From an uncultured Planktomarina sp. (lineage in GTDB: Bacteria > Pseudomonadota > Alphaproteobacteria > Rhodobacterales > Rhodobacteraceae): 51,826 nt of DNA. The translations under genes were made by a program, and so were the position numbers. The first letter of the stretch is position 1; the number at the start of each line of letters is the position of its first letter. Shown here one piece after another: positions 9,068 through 19,570 of this stretch. The stretch lies in assembly GCA_943788425.1 (NCBI GenBank), contig CALSQF010000018.1, forward strand, positions 1 through 51,826. The letters run 5' to 3'. The notes beneath the pieces are model-generated. The model was not told where the DNA came from. It was given only the letters and a program-made list of their open reading frames with translations, and did no database searches.

Positions 9068-10488
9068 GATGGCTGGCCTGTGGCGACTTTTAACTCTTCA
9101 GGAATGGGCATGCGATTAAACGCGTCCAGCCCAGCAATTTTATAGGCCTCCGCCAATGTCGGATAATTGAACGTATTTTGTACGAAATAATCAACCGTAC
9201 CTTTCAGGTTCAGCACCGCTTGCGCGATATGGATCAGCTCCGTTGCTCCTTCGCCGACAATTTGCACCCCCAGAACCCGGCGGGTTTTTAGTGAAAACAA
9301 TATCTTTAACATCCCATGTTCCAACCCCATGATATGCCCGCGCGAAGTTTCACGAAACCGCGCAATGCCAACCTCATAAGGAATACCGCGCGATTGGGTT
9401 TCCTCTTCGCTCATACCACAGGTCGAGATTTCCGGCACGGAATAGATCCCATACGGAAACCATGGGCTTTCTGGCAGGCTCGGGGTGTCCAGCGCATGAC
9501 ACGCCGCCACGCGTCCCTGCTGCAAGCTGGTTGACGCCAACGAGGGGTGACCAATGACGTCCCCCACCGCATAGATATGCGGCACCTCTGTTTGATAACT
9601 CTTACGATCCACACGCAACCGGCCGCGGTGGTCGGTCTTGAGACCCGCCGCTTCGAGACCCAAACGCTGCGTTGCGCCCATGCGTCCGGCTGCAAAGAGC
9701 AGCATTTCTGCGCGCACGTGACGGCCATTTTCAAGCGCAACCTCCACATGGCTGTCGCAATCCTCTATCTTTGCCACCGCTGAGCCAAGCCGCAGATCAA
9801 CACCGTTCTCGCGGATTTCATGGGTAAATTCCTGTATCAAAGTCTTATCGATGAAGTCCAAGAAAGTTTCCCGCGGCTCAATCAAGGTCACTTTCACATC
9901 CAGGGCAGAAAACATTGTGGCATATTCCACACCGATCACCCCGGCACCAACGACAATCAAAGATCGTGGAATTTGCGACATCTCCAAAAATTCATCACTG
10001 TCCAAAATGGAGGTGCCATTAAACGGAACAGAGTCAGGCCGATAGGTATAGGTGCCGGTGGCAATCAGAACATGCGCCGCAGAAACAGTGGTGACTTCTC
10101 CATTGTCGGCGGTGACTTCCACCTCATGCGGGCTGATGAACCGCGCCAAACCGCTCATGGTATCCACATGATTTCGATTGAACTGATGCTCAAGCACGTC
10201 CACCTCATAATCCAGGGTCTTATGCAGGCGCATCTTGAGATCGTCCGCGCCAATCTCATCTTTCACGCGATAGGACCGCCCGTAAAAGCTTCTCTCGCGC
10301 CATCCTGAGAGGTTGAGCACCGTCTCGCGCAGGGTTTTGGAGGGGATTGTGCCCGTATGGACCGATACGCCACCGAAACGATCCTTGCGATCGATCACCA
10401 AAACCCGCCGCTTGAGTTTGCCCGCCTGTATCGCCGCCGCGCGACCGCCGGGGCCTGAGCCAATAATTACCAAATCATATTGCGTCAT
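9064..10488 (-). CDS. sthA: Soluble Si-specific NAD(P)+ transhydrogenase SthA
   Basis: A 474-residue flavoprotein of the disulfide reductase superfamily. The FAD loop [15 protein letters not shown] is at the N-terminus, the central NAD(P) loop is [10 protein letters not shown], and the second FAD motif is [12 protein letters not shown]. The redox disulfide CxxxxC of lipoamide or glutathione reductases is replaced: the sequence is [13 protein letters not shown], with no cysteines. This is diagnostic of SthA rather than Lpd or GorA. The enzyme exchanges hydride between NADPH and NAD+ in the cytoplasm. It sits between fghA and the UPF0178 gene. Confidence 0.95.
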   Translation of the reverse strand: MTQYDLVIIGSGPGGRAAAIQAGKLKRRVLVIDRKDRFGGVSVHTGTIPSKTLRETVLNLSGWRERSFYGRSYRVKDEIGADDLKMRLHKTLDYEVDVLEHQFNRNHVDTMSGLARFISPHEVEVTADNGEVTTVSAAHVLIATGTYTYRPDSVPFNGTSILDSDEFLEMSQIPRSLIVVGAGVIGVEYATMFSALDVKVTLIEPRETFLDFIDKTLIQEFTHEIRENGVDLRLGSAVAKIEDCDSHVEVALENGRHVRAEMLLFAAGRMGATQRLGLEAAGLKTDHRGRLRVDRKSYQTEVPHIYAVGDVIGHPSLASTSLQQGRVAACHALDTPSLPESPWFPYGIYSVPEISTCGMSEEETQSRGIPYEVGIARFRETSRGHIMGLEHGMLKILFSLKTRRVLGVQIVGEGATELIHIAQAVLNLKGTVDYFVQNTFNYPTLAEAYKIAGLDAFNRMPIPEELKVATGQPS

Positions 10489-10491
10489 AGG

Positions 10492-11326
10492 TCACTCCGC
10501 ATAAAGCGCTTCGGCATGAAAAGCGACGTGATCTTCCATAAAGCTCGAAACGAAAAAATAGGAATGATCATAGCCTTTTTGCATCCGAAAATGCCCGTCT
10601 TGGCGACGCTTGGCCATGGCAAAGGCGAGGGTTTCAGGTTTGAGGAGCTCCAAAAATTGATCTTGAGTGCCCGTATCAATGAGTACGGGCCCGTCAAAAC
10701 CCACGTCCAGCATTTGATGACTGGCGTCATGCGGTTGCCAGAGGTTTTGATCCACGCCCAAGTAACTGGTAAACTGCTTTTGGCCCCAGTCCGAACCGAT
10801 TGGATTGCAAATGGGGGAAAAGGCCGAAACACTGCGGTATTGACCCGGCCTTCCCATCGCAAGGGTCAGCGCCCCATGCCCGCCCATGGAATGGCCCGTG
10901 ATGGATTGGCGCTCCAAATCAACAGCGAAGGCGCGCCCCAGCACCGCCGGGAGCTCTTCGGCTATGTAGTCCCACATATGAAAATGCGCGTCCCATGGCT
11001 GTTGTGTAGCGTTGACATAAAATCCAGCGCCTTGCCCAAGATCATAGGCCGCGTCATCGGCCACATCCGCGCCGCGCGGAGATGTGTCAGGAAACACCAA
11101 GGCAATCCCCTCTTGCGCCGCCCAAGCCTGCGCACCCGCTTTGGTCATGGCATTCTCATGGGTACAGGTCAGACCTGACAAATACCACAGCACGGGCACC
11201 GGGCCGCGCTTGGCCTCTTCGGGCAGAAACAAGACCGAAGGTCATCTCCCCCCCACAACTGTCCGATGCATGGGCATAGACCCCCTGCGTTCCACCGAAA
11301 CACGCGTTTTCAGATTTGATTTCCAT
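10492..11326 (-). pseudogene. fghA: S-formylglutathione hydrolase, frameshifted
   Basis: This esterase-D family enzyme of about 277 residues is split by one base. The N-terminal frame begins MEIKSENACFGGTQGVYAH at 11326, with AAGGGG upstream, and runs to EMTFGL. The family continuation FLPEEAKRGPVPVLWYLSGL lies in the next frame and goes on without a break to the end. The nucleophile elbow GHSMGGHGAL is intact. The extra base lies at about 11227-11235. FghA hydrolyses S-formylglutathione to formate and glutathione, the step after AdhC (12459-13571), in formaldehyde detoxification. The pathway context and the intact remainder favour a sequence error over true loss. Confidence 0.88.
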
Positions 11327-11427
11327 GGAAAACCCCTTAGCAAATGTCACTTGGTGAAAACGCAATTCGCTTCGTTTTGCAAGGGCCAAGCTCCCAGATC
11401 ACAGCAGAGCCCTGCCAAAGTAGAGGA

Positions 11428-12363
11428 TTAGCTGTAGAGGATGCTGACCCAAGCGATAACTAAAGACACCGTCACCACCGAAGCGACGGTCGACAGAAAG
11501 ATTGATGCCGACACCCGCTGCGGCGCGACCTCATAATGCGTTGCCAAAATAAAGATATTGCCCGCAACAGGCAAAGCCGTCGCTGCAATCAAAACCGCAG
11601 CGGGATAGGCCGCAACCGGAAAAATAAACAGCGCGGCAATCGCCACGGCCGCCGGATGTAAGATCAACTTACAAAATGCCAGCCAACTGGCCACAGAGAG
11701 CCGCTCAGCGGATTTTCTGGCCAAGGACGCGCCAATAGCAAACAGCGCACCGGGCGTTGCAGCCGCCCCCAAAATGTCGAAGAATTCTGAGGCGGGCGCC
11801 GGCAAGCTGACCCCCGATGACGAACAAAGCAAACCGGAAGCCATCGCCATAATCATCGGATTTTTGATCAGACCAAGTCCGACCGTGCGCAGCACCCCAA
11901 AGCTCATACGCCCATCGCGTGAGCCAACAATTAAAATCACAATCAAACTGCCAAACACCAGCTGGTCGATGGCCAGCACCAACATCACCCAAAGCACAGC
12001 CTCCGGCCCCATCAACATGGCCAACATCGGAATGCCCAAAAATCCGACATTGCCAATGGTGGCGCATTGCGCCTCCACTGCCGCCTCGGCCACGTTGCGT
12101 CGCCGCAGCATCGCCACACCGGTCGCCAGCAGATAGATCAAAAATGAGGCGGAGAGATACGCGGAAATGAAGGGAACATTGATCAAATCCACAAAGGATA
12201 GGTTGGCAGAAAACCGGATAATCATCGCCGGCAAGGCAAAATAAAACACAAATTTCGTGAGATAGGCGGTGGCCACCTCCGGAAAAAATGCCGTCCGCGC
12301 CGCGCCATAGCCGAGCCCAACGATGGCAAAGAAGGGCAATGTTTTGAGAAGAACGTCAATCAT
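11428..12363 (-). CDS. AEC family auxin-efflux-carrier-like permease
   Basis: A hydrophobic 311-residue protein with about ten predicted membrane segments in two halves, characteristic of the AEC (MleP/auxin efflux carrier) family. Recognisable parts are FFAIVGLGYGAARTAFF at the start, GNVGFLGIPMLAMLMGPEA mid-protein, and AATALPVAGNIFILATHY near the end. Members move organic acids or amino acids; the substrate is not predictable here. The ATG at 12363 is chosen over a GTG 12 bases upstream; neither has a strong ribosome site. A strong hairpin separates it from adhC upstream, so it is probably transcribed separately. Confidence 0.88.
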   Translation of the reverse strand: MIDVLLKTLPFFAIVGLGYGAARTAFFPEVATAYLTKFVFYFALPAMIIRFSANLSFVDLINVPFISAYLSASFLIYLLATGVAMLRRRNVAEAAVEAQCATIGNVGFLGIPMLAMLMGPEAVLWVMLVLAIDQLVFGSLIVILIVGSRDGRMSFGVLRTVGLGLIKNPMIMAMASGLLCSSSGVSLPAPASEFFDILGAAATPGALFAIGASLARKSAERLSVASWLAFCKLILHPAAVAIAALFIFPVAAYPAAVLIAATALPVAGNIFILATHYEVAPQRVSASIFLSTVASVVTVSLVIAWVSILYS

Positions 12364-12384
12364 CGAAGGGTACACTTCATGCGA

Positions 12385-12407
12385 AAAGGGCGCACCGTGC
12401 GCCCTTT
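12385..12407 (-). terminator. Rho-independent terminator after adhC
   Basis: A perfect 10-bp inverted repeat (AAAGGGCGCA with its complement) around a 3-base loop lies between the adhC stop and the AEC start. On the minus strand the 3' arm runs directly into TTTT, as expected for intrinsic termination of adhC transcripts. Confidence 0.75.
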
Positions 12408-12458
12408 CACATTAGCCCTAATTTCAACAGGTGAAAGCCCGAAAACCGGCAAGGCGCC

Positions 12459-13571
12459 TTAAAATTCGACGACAGCGCGGATGGATTTGCCTGCGTGCAT
12501 CAGATCAAAGCCCTTGTTGATGTCTTCCAAAGGCATGGTGTGGGTAATCATTGGATCTATCTCAATTTTACCGTCCATGTACCAATCCACAATCTTTGGC
12601 ACATCCGTGCGCCCCCGTGCACCGCCAAACGCCGTGCCGCGCCACACGCGGCCGGTCACCAGCTGGAAAGGACGGGTGCTGATCTCTGCTCCAGCAGGTG
12701 CCACACCGATGATCACGCTTTCCCCCCAGCCTTTATGGGCCGATTCCAGAGCTGTGCGCATCACACCCACATTGCCTGTTGCATCAAAGGTATAATCTGC
12801 CCCACCACCGGTCAGCGCGACCAAATGCGCGACCAAATCACCGCTCACCTCAGTTGGATTGACAAAATCTGTCATACCAAAGCGGCAGGCCATCTCAATC
12901 TTGCCGGGATTGAGATCCACACCGACAATCTGATCTGCCCCAGCCAGTCGCAAGCCTTGAATCACATTCAAGCCAATACCGCCCAGCCCAAAGACAATCG
13001 CCGTGCTGCCAATCTCCACCTTTGCCGTATTGATCACCGCCCCAATGCCTGTGGTCACACCACAGCCGATATAACAAATCTTATCAAACGGGGCATCGGG
13101 ACGCACTTTGGCCAAAGCGATTTCTGGTAAAACAGTATGATTGGCAAAGGTGGAACAGCCCATGTAATGCAAAATCGGCGTGCCATCGAGCATCGAAAAC
13201 CGGCTCGTGCCGTCTGGCATCAAACCCTGCCCTTGGGTGCTGCGGATGGCTTGGCACAGATTGGTTTTGGGATTGAGGCAATATTCACATGTGCGGCACT
13301 CTGGCGTGTAAAGAGGAATGACATGATCGCCAGGTTTCAAGCTGGTGACACCCGGACCACATTCCACCACGACCCCTGCGCCCTCATGGCCCAAAATCGC
13401 AGGAAACAGCCCCTCGGGATCAGCGCCAGATAGGGTGAATTCATCCGTGTGGCAAATACCCGTAGCTTTGATTTCGACCAAAACCTCGCCGGCCTTTGGT
13501 CCTTCGAGATTGACCTCCATGATTTCAAGTGGTTTGCCGGCTTCCATGGCCACCGCAGCACGTGTTCGCAT
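12459..13571 (-). CDS. adhC: S-(hydroxymethyl)glutathione dehydrogenase / class III alcohol dehydrogenase
   Basis: A 370-residue class III zinc alcohol dehydrogenase. Catalytic zinc ligands are in GICHTDEF and GHEGAG, and the structural zinc cysteines in [17 protein letters not shown]. The NAD-binding glycines are in [13 protein letters not shown]. These features and the length match glutathione-dependent formaldehyde dehydrogenase (FrmA/FlhA). It oxidises S-hydroxymethylglutathione to S-formylglutathione, which FghA, encoded two genes downstream, hydrolyses. The start at 13571 has GAGGAG 8 bases upstream; an in-frame ATG 5 codons earlier lacks one. The enzyme could dispose of formaldehyde from demethylation reactions such as those proposed for the 19.5-28.5 kb cluster. 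Confidence 0.96.
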   Translation of the reverse strand: MRTRAAVAMEAGKPLEIMEVNLEGPKAGEVLVEIKATGICHTDEFTLSGADPEGLFPAILGHEGAGVVVECGPGVTSLKPGDHVIPLYTPECRTCEYCLNPKTNLCQAIRSTQGQGLMPDGTSRFSMLDGTPILHYMGCSTFANHTVLPEIALAKVRPDAPFDKICYIGCGVTTGIGAVINTAKVEIGSTAIVFGLGGIGLNVIQGLRLAGADQIVGVDLNPGKIEMACRFGMTDFVNPTEVSGDLVAHLVALTGGGADYTFDATGNVGVMRTALESAHKGWGESVIIGVAPAGAEISTRPFQLVTGRVWRGTAFGGARGRTDVPKIVDWYMDGKIEIDPMITHTMPLEDINKGFDLMHAGKSIRAVVEF

Positions 13572-13632
13572 CCTGTAACTCCTCATGTTTTTTCAAACAT
13601 TAGGGCAGTCGCCCACGGTATGACAACCACTA

Positions 13633-14103
13633 TTATACCCGGTGATAAGGGCCACCGGCCAGGATGGAAGCTGCGCGATAGAGCTGTTCGGACAGCATGA
13701 CGCGCACCAGCATATGGGGCCAAACCATCTTGCCAAAACTAAGTACCGACTGCGCGCGTTGCAGGACTGCGGGATCCAGACCATCTGCCCCACCGATAAC
13801 AAAGATCAACTCGCTGGGCGCGGCATCACGAATTTGAGAAAGATGCGCAGCAAAATCTGGAGAGCTCTGCAACTTGCCCCGCTCATCCAGGGCAATCACT
13901 GCTGCCCCTTGCGGAATGGCCTTGAGCAACAAAGCCGCTTCAGCCGCCTTGCCGCCGCCTTTTTTGTCTTCCAATTCGGTCAGCTCAACCGGCCCGAGAC
14001 CCAACGGGCGACCGCTGCGGTTGAACCGAGCGACATAATCTTCAATGAGATCTTTTTCTGGCCCGTTGCGCAGGCGGCCCATGGCGAGAATGCGCAGGCG
14101 CAT
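13633..14103 (-). CDS. rlmH: 23S rRNA (pseudouridine1915-N3)-methyltransferase RlmH
   Basis: A 156-residue SPOUT methyltransferase at the family's standard length. The C-terminal trefoil-knot sequence FVIGGADGLDP, then SFGKMVWPHMLVRVMLSEQLYRA, is the RlmH signature; the final GGPYHR supplies the conserved terminal His and Arg. It methylates pseudouridine 1915 in helix 69 of 23S rRNA in assembled ribosomes. The start ATG overlaps the rsfS stop as TAATG, so the two are coupled. The rsfS-rlmH pair is a widespread arrangement. Confidence 0.96.
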   Translation of the reverse strand: MRLRILAMGRLRNGPEKDLIEDYVARFNRSGRPLGLGPVELTELEDKKGGGKAAEAALLLKAIPQGAAVIALDERGKLQSSPDFAAHLSQIRDAAPSELIFVIGGADGLDPAVLQRAQSVLSFGKMVWPHMLVRVMLSEQLYRAASILAGGPYHRV

Positions 14104-14516
14104 TAGGCCTCAGTCGGGCTTGGCGCTCCAGGCTCGAGCCACATTTGGTCCAACTGATAAAATTCGCGCACTTCCGGGCGGAACACATGAACGATGACAT
14201 CACCTGTGTCCACAAGCACCCAATCGCCGGTGCCCTTGCCTTCCACTTTAGACAGAATTCCAAGATCATCTTTTAAGCGACTTTTCAGCTTTTCAGAAAT
14301 GGCAGCGACTTGGCGCGTAGAGCGCCCCGAACAGATCACCATATGATCGCCAATCTCAGAGATGCCTCGCAAATCAATTTGCACGACATCTTCGGCTTTA
14401 TCATCTTCTAGGGATTTTAAGACGGCGGCCAAAATAGCATCGCTCGTAACACTCGAATGGCCATTGGCCAAATTGAGCGCGGATCCTTCCGCGTCAGACG
14501 TCAAAGACAGGACCAT
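14103..14516 (-). CDS. rsfS: Ribosome silencing factor RsfS
   Basis: A 137-residue RsfS/Iojap protein. The conserved core is AEDVVQIDLRG, MVICSGRSTRQVAAI, TGDWVLVDTGDVIVHVF and RPEVREFYQLDQMW. It binds ribosomal protein uL14 and blocks subunit joining under starvation. The start is uncertain: the ATG at 14516 has GGAGG only 2 bases before it, while an in-frame TTG at 14525 would put GGAGG inside the gene. The N-terminal ~25 residues are variable in the family and do not decide. It is coupled to rlmH by a 1-bp overlap. Confidence 0.94.
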   Translation of the reverse strand: MVLSLTSDAEGSALNLANGHSSVTSDAILAAVLKSLEDDKAEDVVQIDLRGISEIGDHMVICSGRSTRQVAAISEKLKSRLKDDLGILSKVEGKGTGDWVLVDTGDVIVHVFRPEVREFYQLDQMWLEPGAPSPTEA

Positions 14517-15050
14517 GTCCTCCAAAAAAATCGCCGCAACATCCCGGCGCCGGGTTTTTAGTGTTTAGCAGCCTAAATCAGATTCCTCAATCACCTGCTT
14601 TAATCGGGCAAAAATGGCTGTGATCCCGCTACAAACTTACGGATGTTTCGCCCAAAGCATCTTGTATGCCGGATCTTGCACCTGCGATGGGCAAACGCAG
14701 GCAAATCTCAACCTCGGCCAATCAGGCAAGGCCAAAGGCATGCGATTCGACAGTTTCGGGTGAATTTGTCACGCTTTGGACGGACTGTCAGGCGATGTGC
14801 TGGAACTCAAAGAAGCGCCCACCCCGGCCGTTAAATAGCCGTGAACCCGAACATCTGGAGGCTTGTGCCGGACCTTGGGCCGAGGTATTCAGCAGCATGA
14901 GCATGAGTATGGTTTTCGATATCGCCGACAGAGCGCGCCTGCCTTGGCGCTTTTTTGGTGTTGCGAAATCCAACCTGCGGCCGCGCCGAAACGGCTAAAT
15001 CCCTTTGAAAGACACGACAGATTTGACGAACAATAAAAGGAACGCCTCAC
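14517..15050. other. Intergenic region between divergent rsfS and leuC, no supported gene
   Basis: This 534-bp gap is the longest non-coding stretch in the window. An open frame at 14666-14998 on the plus strand (110 codons) has no ribosome site and no family resemblance. An antisense frame at 14788-14973 could encode a signal-like hydrophobic run but begins with TTG and lacks a ribosome site. Neither is supported. The right end carries the leuC ribosome site (AAAGGA, 5 bases before the ATG). I see no tRNA, and no run of leucine codons that would indicate a leader peptide. Confidence 0.5.
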
Positions 15051-16454
15051 ATGGCCCCTAAAACACTCTACGATAAAATTTGGGACGCACATGTCGCCCA
15101 TGAAGCCGACGACGGCACCTGCCTGCTCTATATCGACCGCCATTTGGTCCACGAAGTGACCAGCCCCCAGGCCTTTGAAGGGTTGCGGATGAATGGCCGG
15201 ACGGTGCGCGCGCCAGAAAAAACTATCGCTGTGCCCGATCACAACGTGCCCACAACCTTGGACCGTCTGAAGGGCATAGAAAACGAAGAAAGCCGCATCC
15301 AGGTCGAAGCGCTGGACACCAACGCACGTGAGTTCGGGCTTGTCTATTACCCGGTGGATGACGTGCGCCAGGGCATCGTGCATATCATTGGCCCGGAGCA
15401 GGGCTGGACCTTGCCAGGAATGACCATTGTCTGCGGCGACAGCCACACCGCCACCCATGGCGCCTTTGGCGCGCTAGCCCATGGCATCGGCACCTCTGAG
15501 GTGGAGCATGTTCTCGCCACACAAACTTTGATTCAGAAAAAATCAAAAAATATGAAGGTTGAAATCACCGGCAAATTGAGCCCGGGCGTGACTGCGAAAG
15601 ATATCACCCTGGCGGTGATTGGCGAGACCGGCACGGCCGGCGGCACAGGCTACGTGATTGAGTATTGTGGCGAGGCCATTCGCAGCCTCTCAATGGAAGG
15701 CCGCATGACGGTGTGCAACATGGCCATTGAAGGCGGCGCACGCGCAGGTCTCATCGCGCCAGATCAGACCACATTCGACTATTGCAAAGGCCGCCCCAAT
15801 GCCCCCACAGGCGAAACATGGGAGGCCGCGCTGGCCTATTGGAAAACACTTCATTCCGACGATGATGCACATTTCGACAAGGTCTTGACCTTGAAGGGTG
15901 AAGATATCGCCCCTGTGGTCACTTGGGGCACCAGCCCGGAAGATGTCTTGCCGATCACCGCAAGGGTGCCGGCAGCACAGGATTTCTCCGGCGGCAAAAT
16001 CGAAGCGGCCCAGCGCAGCCTTGACTATATGGGCCTTACGGCTGGAACAGCCTTGTGTGACATTGAGATTGATACCGTCTTCATCGGATCTTGCACCAAT
16101 GGGCGGATTGAAGATCTGCGCGCGGCAGCGGAGATTTTGAAGGGTCGCAAGATCAAAGAGGGCATGCGCGCGATGGTCGTGCCGGGCTCAGGTTTGGTGC
16201 GTGCCCAGGCGGAAAAAGAGGGGCTGGCGGACATCTTCATAGAAGCCGGTTTCGAATGGCGCCTGGCTGGATGCTCGATGTGTCTGGCGATGAACCCCGA
16301 CCAATTACAACCGGGCGAACGCTGTGCGGCCACATCAAACCGCAATTTTGAGGGCCGCCAAGGCCGCGGTGGACGTACACATTTGATGAGCCCAGCCATG
16401 GCTGCAGCCGCGGCTCTGACTGGAAAATTGGTTGATGTGCGGGAGATGATCTGA
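15051..16454 (+). CDS. leuC: 3-isopropylmalate dehydratase large subunit
   Basis: A 467-residue aconitase-family protein, the normal length of LeuC. The [4Fe-4S] ligands are Cys348 (GSCTNGR), Cys408 and Cys411 (CSMCLAMN). [13 protein letters not shown], at about residues 128-140, is the active-site signature. With LeuD it isomerises 2-isopropylmalate to 3-isopropylmalate in leucine biosynthesis. AAAGGA precedes the ATG by 5 bases. The stop overlaps the leuD start by 1 bp, ensuring balanced synthesis of the two subunits. Confidence 0.98.
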   Translation: MAPKTLYDKIWDAHVAHEADDGTCLLYIDRHLVHEVTSPQAFEGLRMNGRTVRAPEKTIAVPDHNVPTTLDRLKGIENEESRIQVEALDTNAREFGLVYYPVDDVRQGIVHIIGPEQGWTLPGMTIVCGDSHTATHGAFGALAHGIGTSEVEHVLATQTLIQKKSKNMKVEITGKLSPGVTAKDITLAVIGETGTAGGTGYVIEYCGEAIRSLSMEGRMTVCNMAIEGGARAGLIAPDQTTFDYCKGRPNAPTGETWEAALAYWKTLHSDDDAHFDKVLTLKGEDIAPVVTWGTSPEDVLPITARVPAAQDFSGGKIEAAQRSLDYMGLTAGTALCDIEIDTVFIGSCTNGRIEDLRAAAEILKGRKIKEGMRAMVVPGSGLVRAQAEKEGLADIFIEAGFEWRLAGCSMCLAMNPDQLQPGERCAATSNRNFEGRQGRGGRTHLMSPAMAAAAALTGKLVDVREMI

Positions 16455-17059
16455 TGGAAAAATTTGAAAAATTGACCGCAATTGCGGCGCCCATGCCTTT
16501 GATCAATATCGATACCGATATGATCATTCCCAAACAATTTTTGAAAACCATCAAACGCTCTGGGCTCGGCGTCAGTGCCTTCCATGAGATGCGCTACAAT
16601 CTAGATGGCAGCGAAAACCCTGACTTTGTGCTAAACCATGAGGCTTATAAAGGCGTCAATATCCTTGTTGCGGGTGACAATTTCGGTTGCGGATCGTCAC
16701 GCGAACATGCGCCCTGGGCGTTGCTTGATTTTGGTATTCGCTGCGTGATCTCCACCAGCTTTGCCGATATTTTCTACAACAACTGCTTTAAAAACGGTAT
16801 TTTGCCTGTGGTTGTCACTGAAGACGAGCTGCAACTGCTGATGAAGGATGCCGAAAAAGGCAGCAATGCACGAATGGTTGTTGATCTGGAAAACCAGCAG
16901 ATTGAGACCTCTGACGGTGAGGTGATCTCCTTCGATGTGGATCAACACCGCAAGCATTGCTTGATCAATGGCCTCGACGACATCGGCCTATCGATGGAAA
17001 AAATTGCATCTATCGATGCCTTCGAAGCGCAAATGGCGCAACGGGCGCCTTGGGTCTAA
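16454..17059 (+). CDS. leuD: 3-isopropylmalate dehydratase small subunit
   Basis: A 201-residue LeuD, the swivelling domain partner of Leu[16 protein letters not shown], near residues 18-32, and [14 protein letters not shown], at about 76-89, are the family's substrate-loop signatures, and [17 protein letters not shown] is also conserved. The start overlaps the leuC stop by 1 bp. A strong hairpin follows the stop codon. leuB lies about 1.3 kb downstream beyond an unrelated phosphohydrolase-type gene. Confidence 0.98.
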   Translation: MEKFEKLTAIAAPMPLINIDTDMIIPKQFLKTIKRSGLGVSAFHEMRYNLDGSENPDFVLNHEAYKGVNILVAGDNFGCGSSREHAPWALLDFGIRCVISTSFADIFYNNCFKNGILPVVVTEDELQLLMKDAEKGSNARMVVDLENQQIETSDGEVISFDVDQHRKHCLINGLDDIGLSMEKIASIDAFEAQMAQRAPWV

Positions 17060-17064
17060 TATCT

Positions 17065-17091
17065 TTGGCCAGCCAGAAATTGGCTGGCCAA
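17065..17091 (+). terminator. Hairpin after leuD, probable terminator
   Basis: A perfect 11-bp inverted repeat (TTGGCCAGCCA and its complement) with a 5-base loop begins 5 bases after the leuD stop. No clear T run follows, so it may be a weak or Rho-assisted terminator, or a transcript-stabilising 3' hairpin. Confidence 0.55.
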
Positions 17092-17284
17092 ATCAACCCC
17101 ATCCGCAATCCGAATTTTCAAAAACGTTGCGAAATTCATATAGTCATTGATCCAAAATTAAGAATTTTACGCTCCACTTACGCTCGTTATGAGCCGGACG
17201 TTCGACCCAAATGCCATTTTGTTCATCCACCCATCGCATCCGTCTATGCGGCGGCAACGCTATCTGCGGAGGTTTCGGGCCTGG

Positions 17285-18322
17285 ATGCGGGCGCTCACAC
17301 TCTTAATCGTATTGTGTCTGATCTACCGAACGCCAGCAATCAGCGAAATACTGCGATTGGCCAGCTATACCGCCGCGCTTGAGCGCAATTCACCGGGGTT
17401 GTTGTATCGCGACATCATACACGGAAAATCATCTCAAATTCGCGCGGCGCTCCGGCTTATAGCGACAATCCAACCAGATATTTTGGCCTTGCAACGCTTT
17501 GATTGGGATGCGGAGCTGCGCGCGGCGCGCGCCTTTCAAGCGGCGCTAAACGCGCAGAGGTGGGAAATGCCGCATCTTTTGGCACCGCGCCCCAACACTG
17601 GCGTAGCATCCGGAGTGGATATTGATGGGAATGGGCAAATTGGCGGACCGGGAGATGCGCAAAGCTATGGCACTTTCGCCGGACAAAGAGGGCTATTGCT
17701 TTCGTCACGCCTGCCATTCAACGCGCAAGACAGCCAAGATCACAGCCAAGTGCTTTGGGCCAATGTGCCGCAGACGCACAGTACCGACCCACCTGAAATT
17801 GCCCGCGTGCAACGCCTGGCCTATGTCGCAATGCTGCAGACCTCCATAACCTGGCGTCAGCATTCTATTTCGCTCCTCACATTTCACGCCAGCCCACCCG
17901 TCTTTGACGGGCCAAAAGACCGCAACGGCTGCCGCAATGCCGATGAAATTGCCTATGCCGCGGCGCTGGTAGATCAGCTTCCCAAGCCGCTCGTGCTCTT
18001 GGCCAACACCAACCTTGATCCGGTTGATGGCGAGGGGCACAATGAGGTTATGAGCCAGCTTCTAGCACATCCTAAGCTGCAAGATCCGAAGCCGGCCAGC
18101 CTGGGTGGGCAAGCGGCTGCCAATACAGGACATCGCGGTCCGGCGCGGCTGGATACTGTGGATTGGCGTGATCCACGCCCGGACAATCTACGGGTCAATT
18201 ACATCCTGCCATCTCGGGACTTTGCCTTGCACGATGGCGCGGTGCATTGGCCAGCCAAGGAACTTCCTGATCCCCAGGGCAATTCGCACAGATTGATCTG
18301 GCAGGATGTCTCACTTCCTTGA
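17285..18322 (+). CDS. Secreted endonuclease/exonuclease/phosphatase family protein
   Basis: A protein of about 345 residues with an EEP (DNase I-like) fold. Recognisable elements are QPDILALQRFDWD (the family's metal-site strand, with the usual Glu as Gln), LLTFHASPPVFDG, LLANTNLDPVDGEG, and the C-terminal NLRVNYILPSRDF. Starting at 17285 gives a clear signal peptide (MRALTLLIVLCLIYRTPAIS), so the product is probably periplasmic. GGAGG lies 12 bases upstream. Earlier in-frame ATGs at 17189 and 17246 lack ribosome sites. The substrate is unknown. It separates leuD from leuB, an order I recall from other roseobacters. Confidence 0.8.
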   Translation: MRALTLLIVLCLIYRTPAISEILRLASYTAALERNSPGLLYRDIIHGKSSQIRAALRLIATIQPDILALQRFDWDAELRAARAFQAALNAQRWEMPHLLAPRPNTGVASGVDIDGNGQIGGPGDAQSYGTFAGQRGLLLSSRLPFNAQDSQDHSQVLWANVPQTHSTDPPEIARVQRLAYVAMLQTSITWRQHSISLLTFHASPPVFDGPKDRNGCRNADEIAYAAALVDQLPKPLVLLANTNLDPVDGEGHNEVMSQLLAHPKLQDPKPASLGGQAAANTGHRGPARLDTVDWRDPRPDNLRVNYILPSRDFALHDGAVHWPAKELPDPQGNSHRLIWQDVSLP

Positions 18323-18376
18323 CCCCAAAGGCCCATGGGGCTAGTCAGCAAGCTGAGACAAACGAAAGGGCTTTTC

Positions 18377-19483
18377 ATGAGCAACCACTCCCTCCTAATT
18401 TTGCCCGGCGACGGGATTGGTCCTGAAGTCATGACCGAAGTGCGCAAAGTCATTGCCTGGCTTGCGGACCATAGGGACATAAATTTTGACCTGTCAGAAG
18501 ATCTGGTCGGCGGCGCGGCCTATGATGTGCACGGCGTGCCTTTGCATGATGACACTATGGCAAAAGCACAGGCGGCAGATGCGGTATTGCTTGGCGCTGT
18601 TGGTGGACCGAAATATGACACTCTTGATTTTTCCTTGAAACCAGAACGCGGCCTGCTGCGCCTGCGCAAGGAGATGGATCTTTTCGCAAACCTCCGTCCC
18701 GCTCAATGTTTTGATGCGCTCGCCGATTTTTCCTCGCTCAAACGCGATGTTGTTGCGGGTTTGGATATCGTTATCGTGCGCGAATTGACCTCCGGCAGCT
18801 ATTTTGGCGAACCACGCGGCATCTTCAAAGAAGGCAATGAGCGCGTAGGCATCAACACGCATCGTTATACTGAATCCGAAATCGAACGCGCCGCGCGCGC
18901 AGCCTTTGAGCTGGCCCGCCGCCGCAGCAACCGGGTTTGCTCGATGGAAAAAGCCAATGTGATGGAAGCGGGCGTTTTGTGGCGCGATGTGGTCACCGAA
19001 GTGCATCAGGCAGATTACGCCGATGTCGAACTGTCGCATATGTACGCCGATAACGGCGCCATGCAGCTGGTGCGCGCACCGAAGCAATTTGACGTGATCC
19101 TCACCGACAATTTGTTTGGCGACATCCTCTCCGATTGTGCGGCGATGCTGACAGGCTCGCTTGGGATGTTGCCCTCTGCCAGCCTCGGCGCGCCGATGGA
19201 AAATGGCCACCCCAAAGCTCTCTATGAACCGGTGCATGGCTCGGCACCAGATATCACAGGACAGGGCAAAGCCAATCCAACGGCCTGCATTTTGTCTTTC
19301 GCCATGGCGCTGCGCTATTCCTTCGATCTTGGCGCAGAAGCAACGCGTATTGAAAAAGCGGTCGAAAAAGTTCTTGCCGATGGGGTCCGCACGGCGGATC
19401 TGTTGCAGGCCGAAGGCGATACCGCCGTTTCCACAACCCAAATGGGCGATGCCATCGTGGCCGCTTTGACCGCCAGCCTTTAG
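18377..19483 (+). CDS. leuB: 3-isopropylmalate dehydrogenase
   Basis: A 368-residue NAD-dependent beta-decarboxylating dehydrogenase. [13 protein letters not shown] is at the N-terminus, [14 protein letters not shown] carries substrate-binding residues, and [24 protein letters not shown] is the family signature. It oxidises and decarboxylates 3-isopropylmalate to 2-oxoisocaproate. The ATG at 18377 is preceded by AAAGGG; an upstream in-frame start would add 14 residues before the conserved N-terminus. It is followed by a strong terminator. Confidence 0.97.
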   Translation: MSNHSLLILPGDGIGPEVMTEVRKVIAWLADHRDINFDLSEDLVGGAAYDVHGVPLHDDTMAKAQAADAVLLGAVGGPKYDTLDFSLKPERGLLRLRKEMDLFANLRPAQCFDALADFSSLKRDVVAGLDIVIVRELTSGSYFGEPRGIFKEGNERVGINTHRYTESEIERAARAAFELARRRSNRVCSMEKANVMEAGVLWRDVVTEVHQADYADVELSHMYADNGAMQLVRAPKQFDVILTDNLFGDILSDCAAMLTGSLGMLPSASLGAPMENGHPKALYEPVHGSAPDITGQGKANPTACILSFAMALRYSFDLGAEATRIEKAVEKVLADGVRTADLLQAEGDTAVSTTQMGDAIVAALTASL

Positions 19484-19504
19484 GGCATATTTCGAAAAAA
19501 AATG

Positions 19505-19537
19505 AAAAACGCTGGGCACGCCTGGCGTTTTTTTTTT
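19505..19537 (+). terminator. Rho-independent terminator after leuB
   Basis: An 8-bp stem (AAAAACGC and its complement) with a 12-base loop, followed by a run of ten T. It sits 22 bases after the leuB stop and isolates leucine biosynthesis from the oxygenase gene downstream. A TTGACA at 19536-19541, directly after it, could be the -35 element of that gene. Confidence 0.85.
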
Positions 19538-19570
19538 GACAAAGCCGGTGAAAACCACTGCACTACTCTT

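Noticed and set aside
14788-14973. 61-codon antisense frame with a hydrophobic N-terminal run resembling a signal peptide
   Set aside because: Starts with TTG without a ribosome site and its C-terminus has no family character.
14666-14998. 110-codon open frame upstream of leuC
   Set aside because: No ribosome site, no family resemblance and unusual composition; likely chance in the rsfS-leuC gap.
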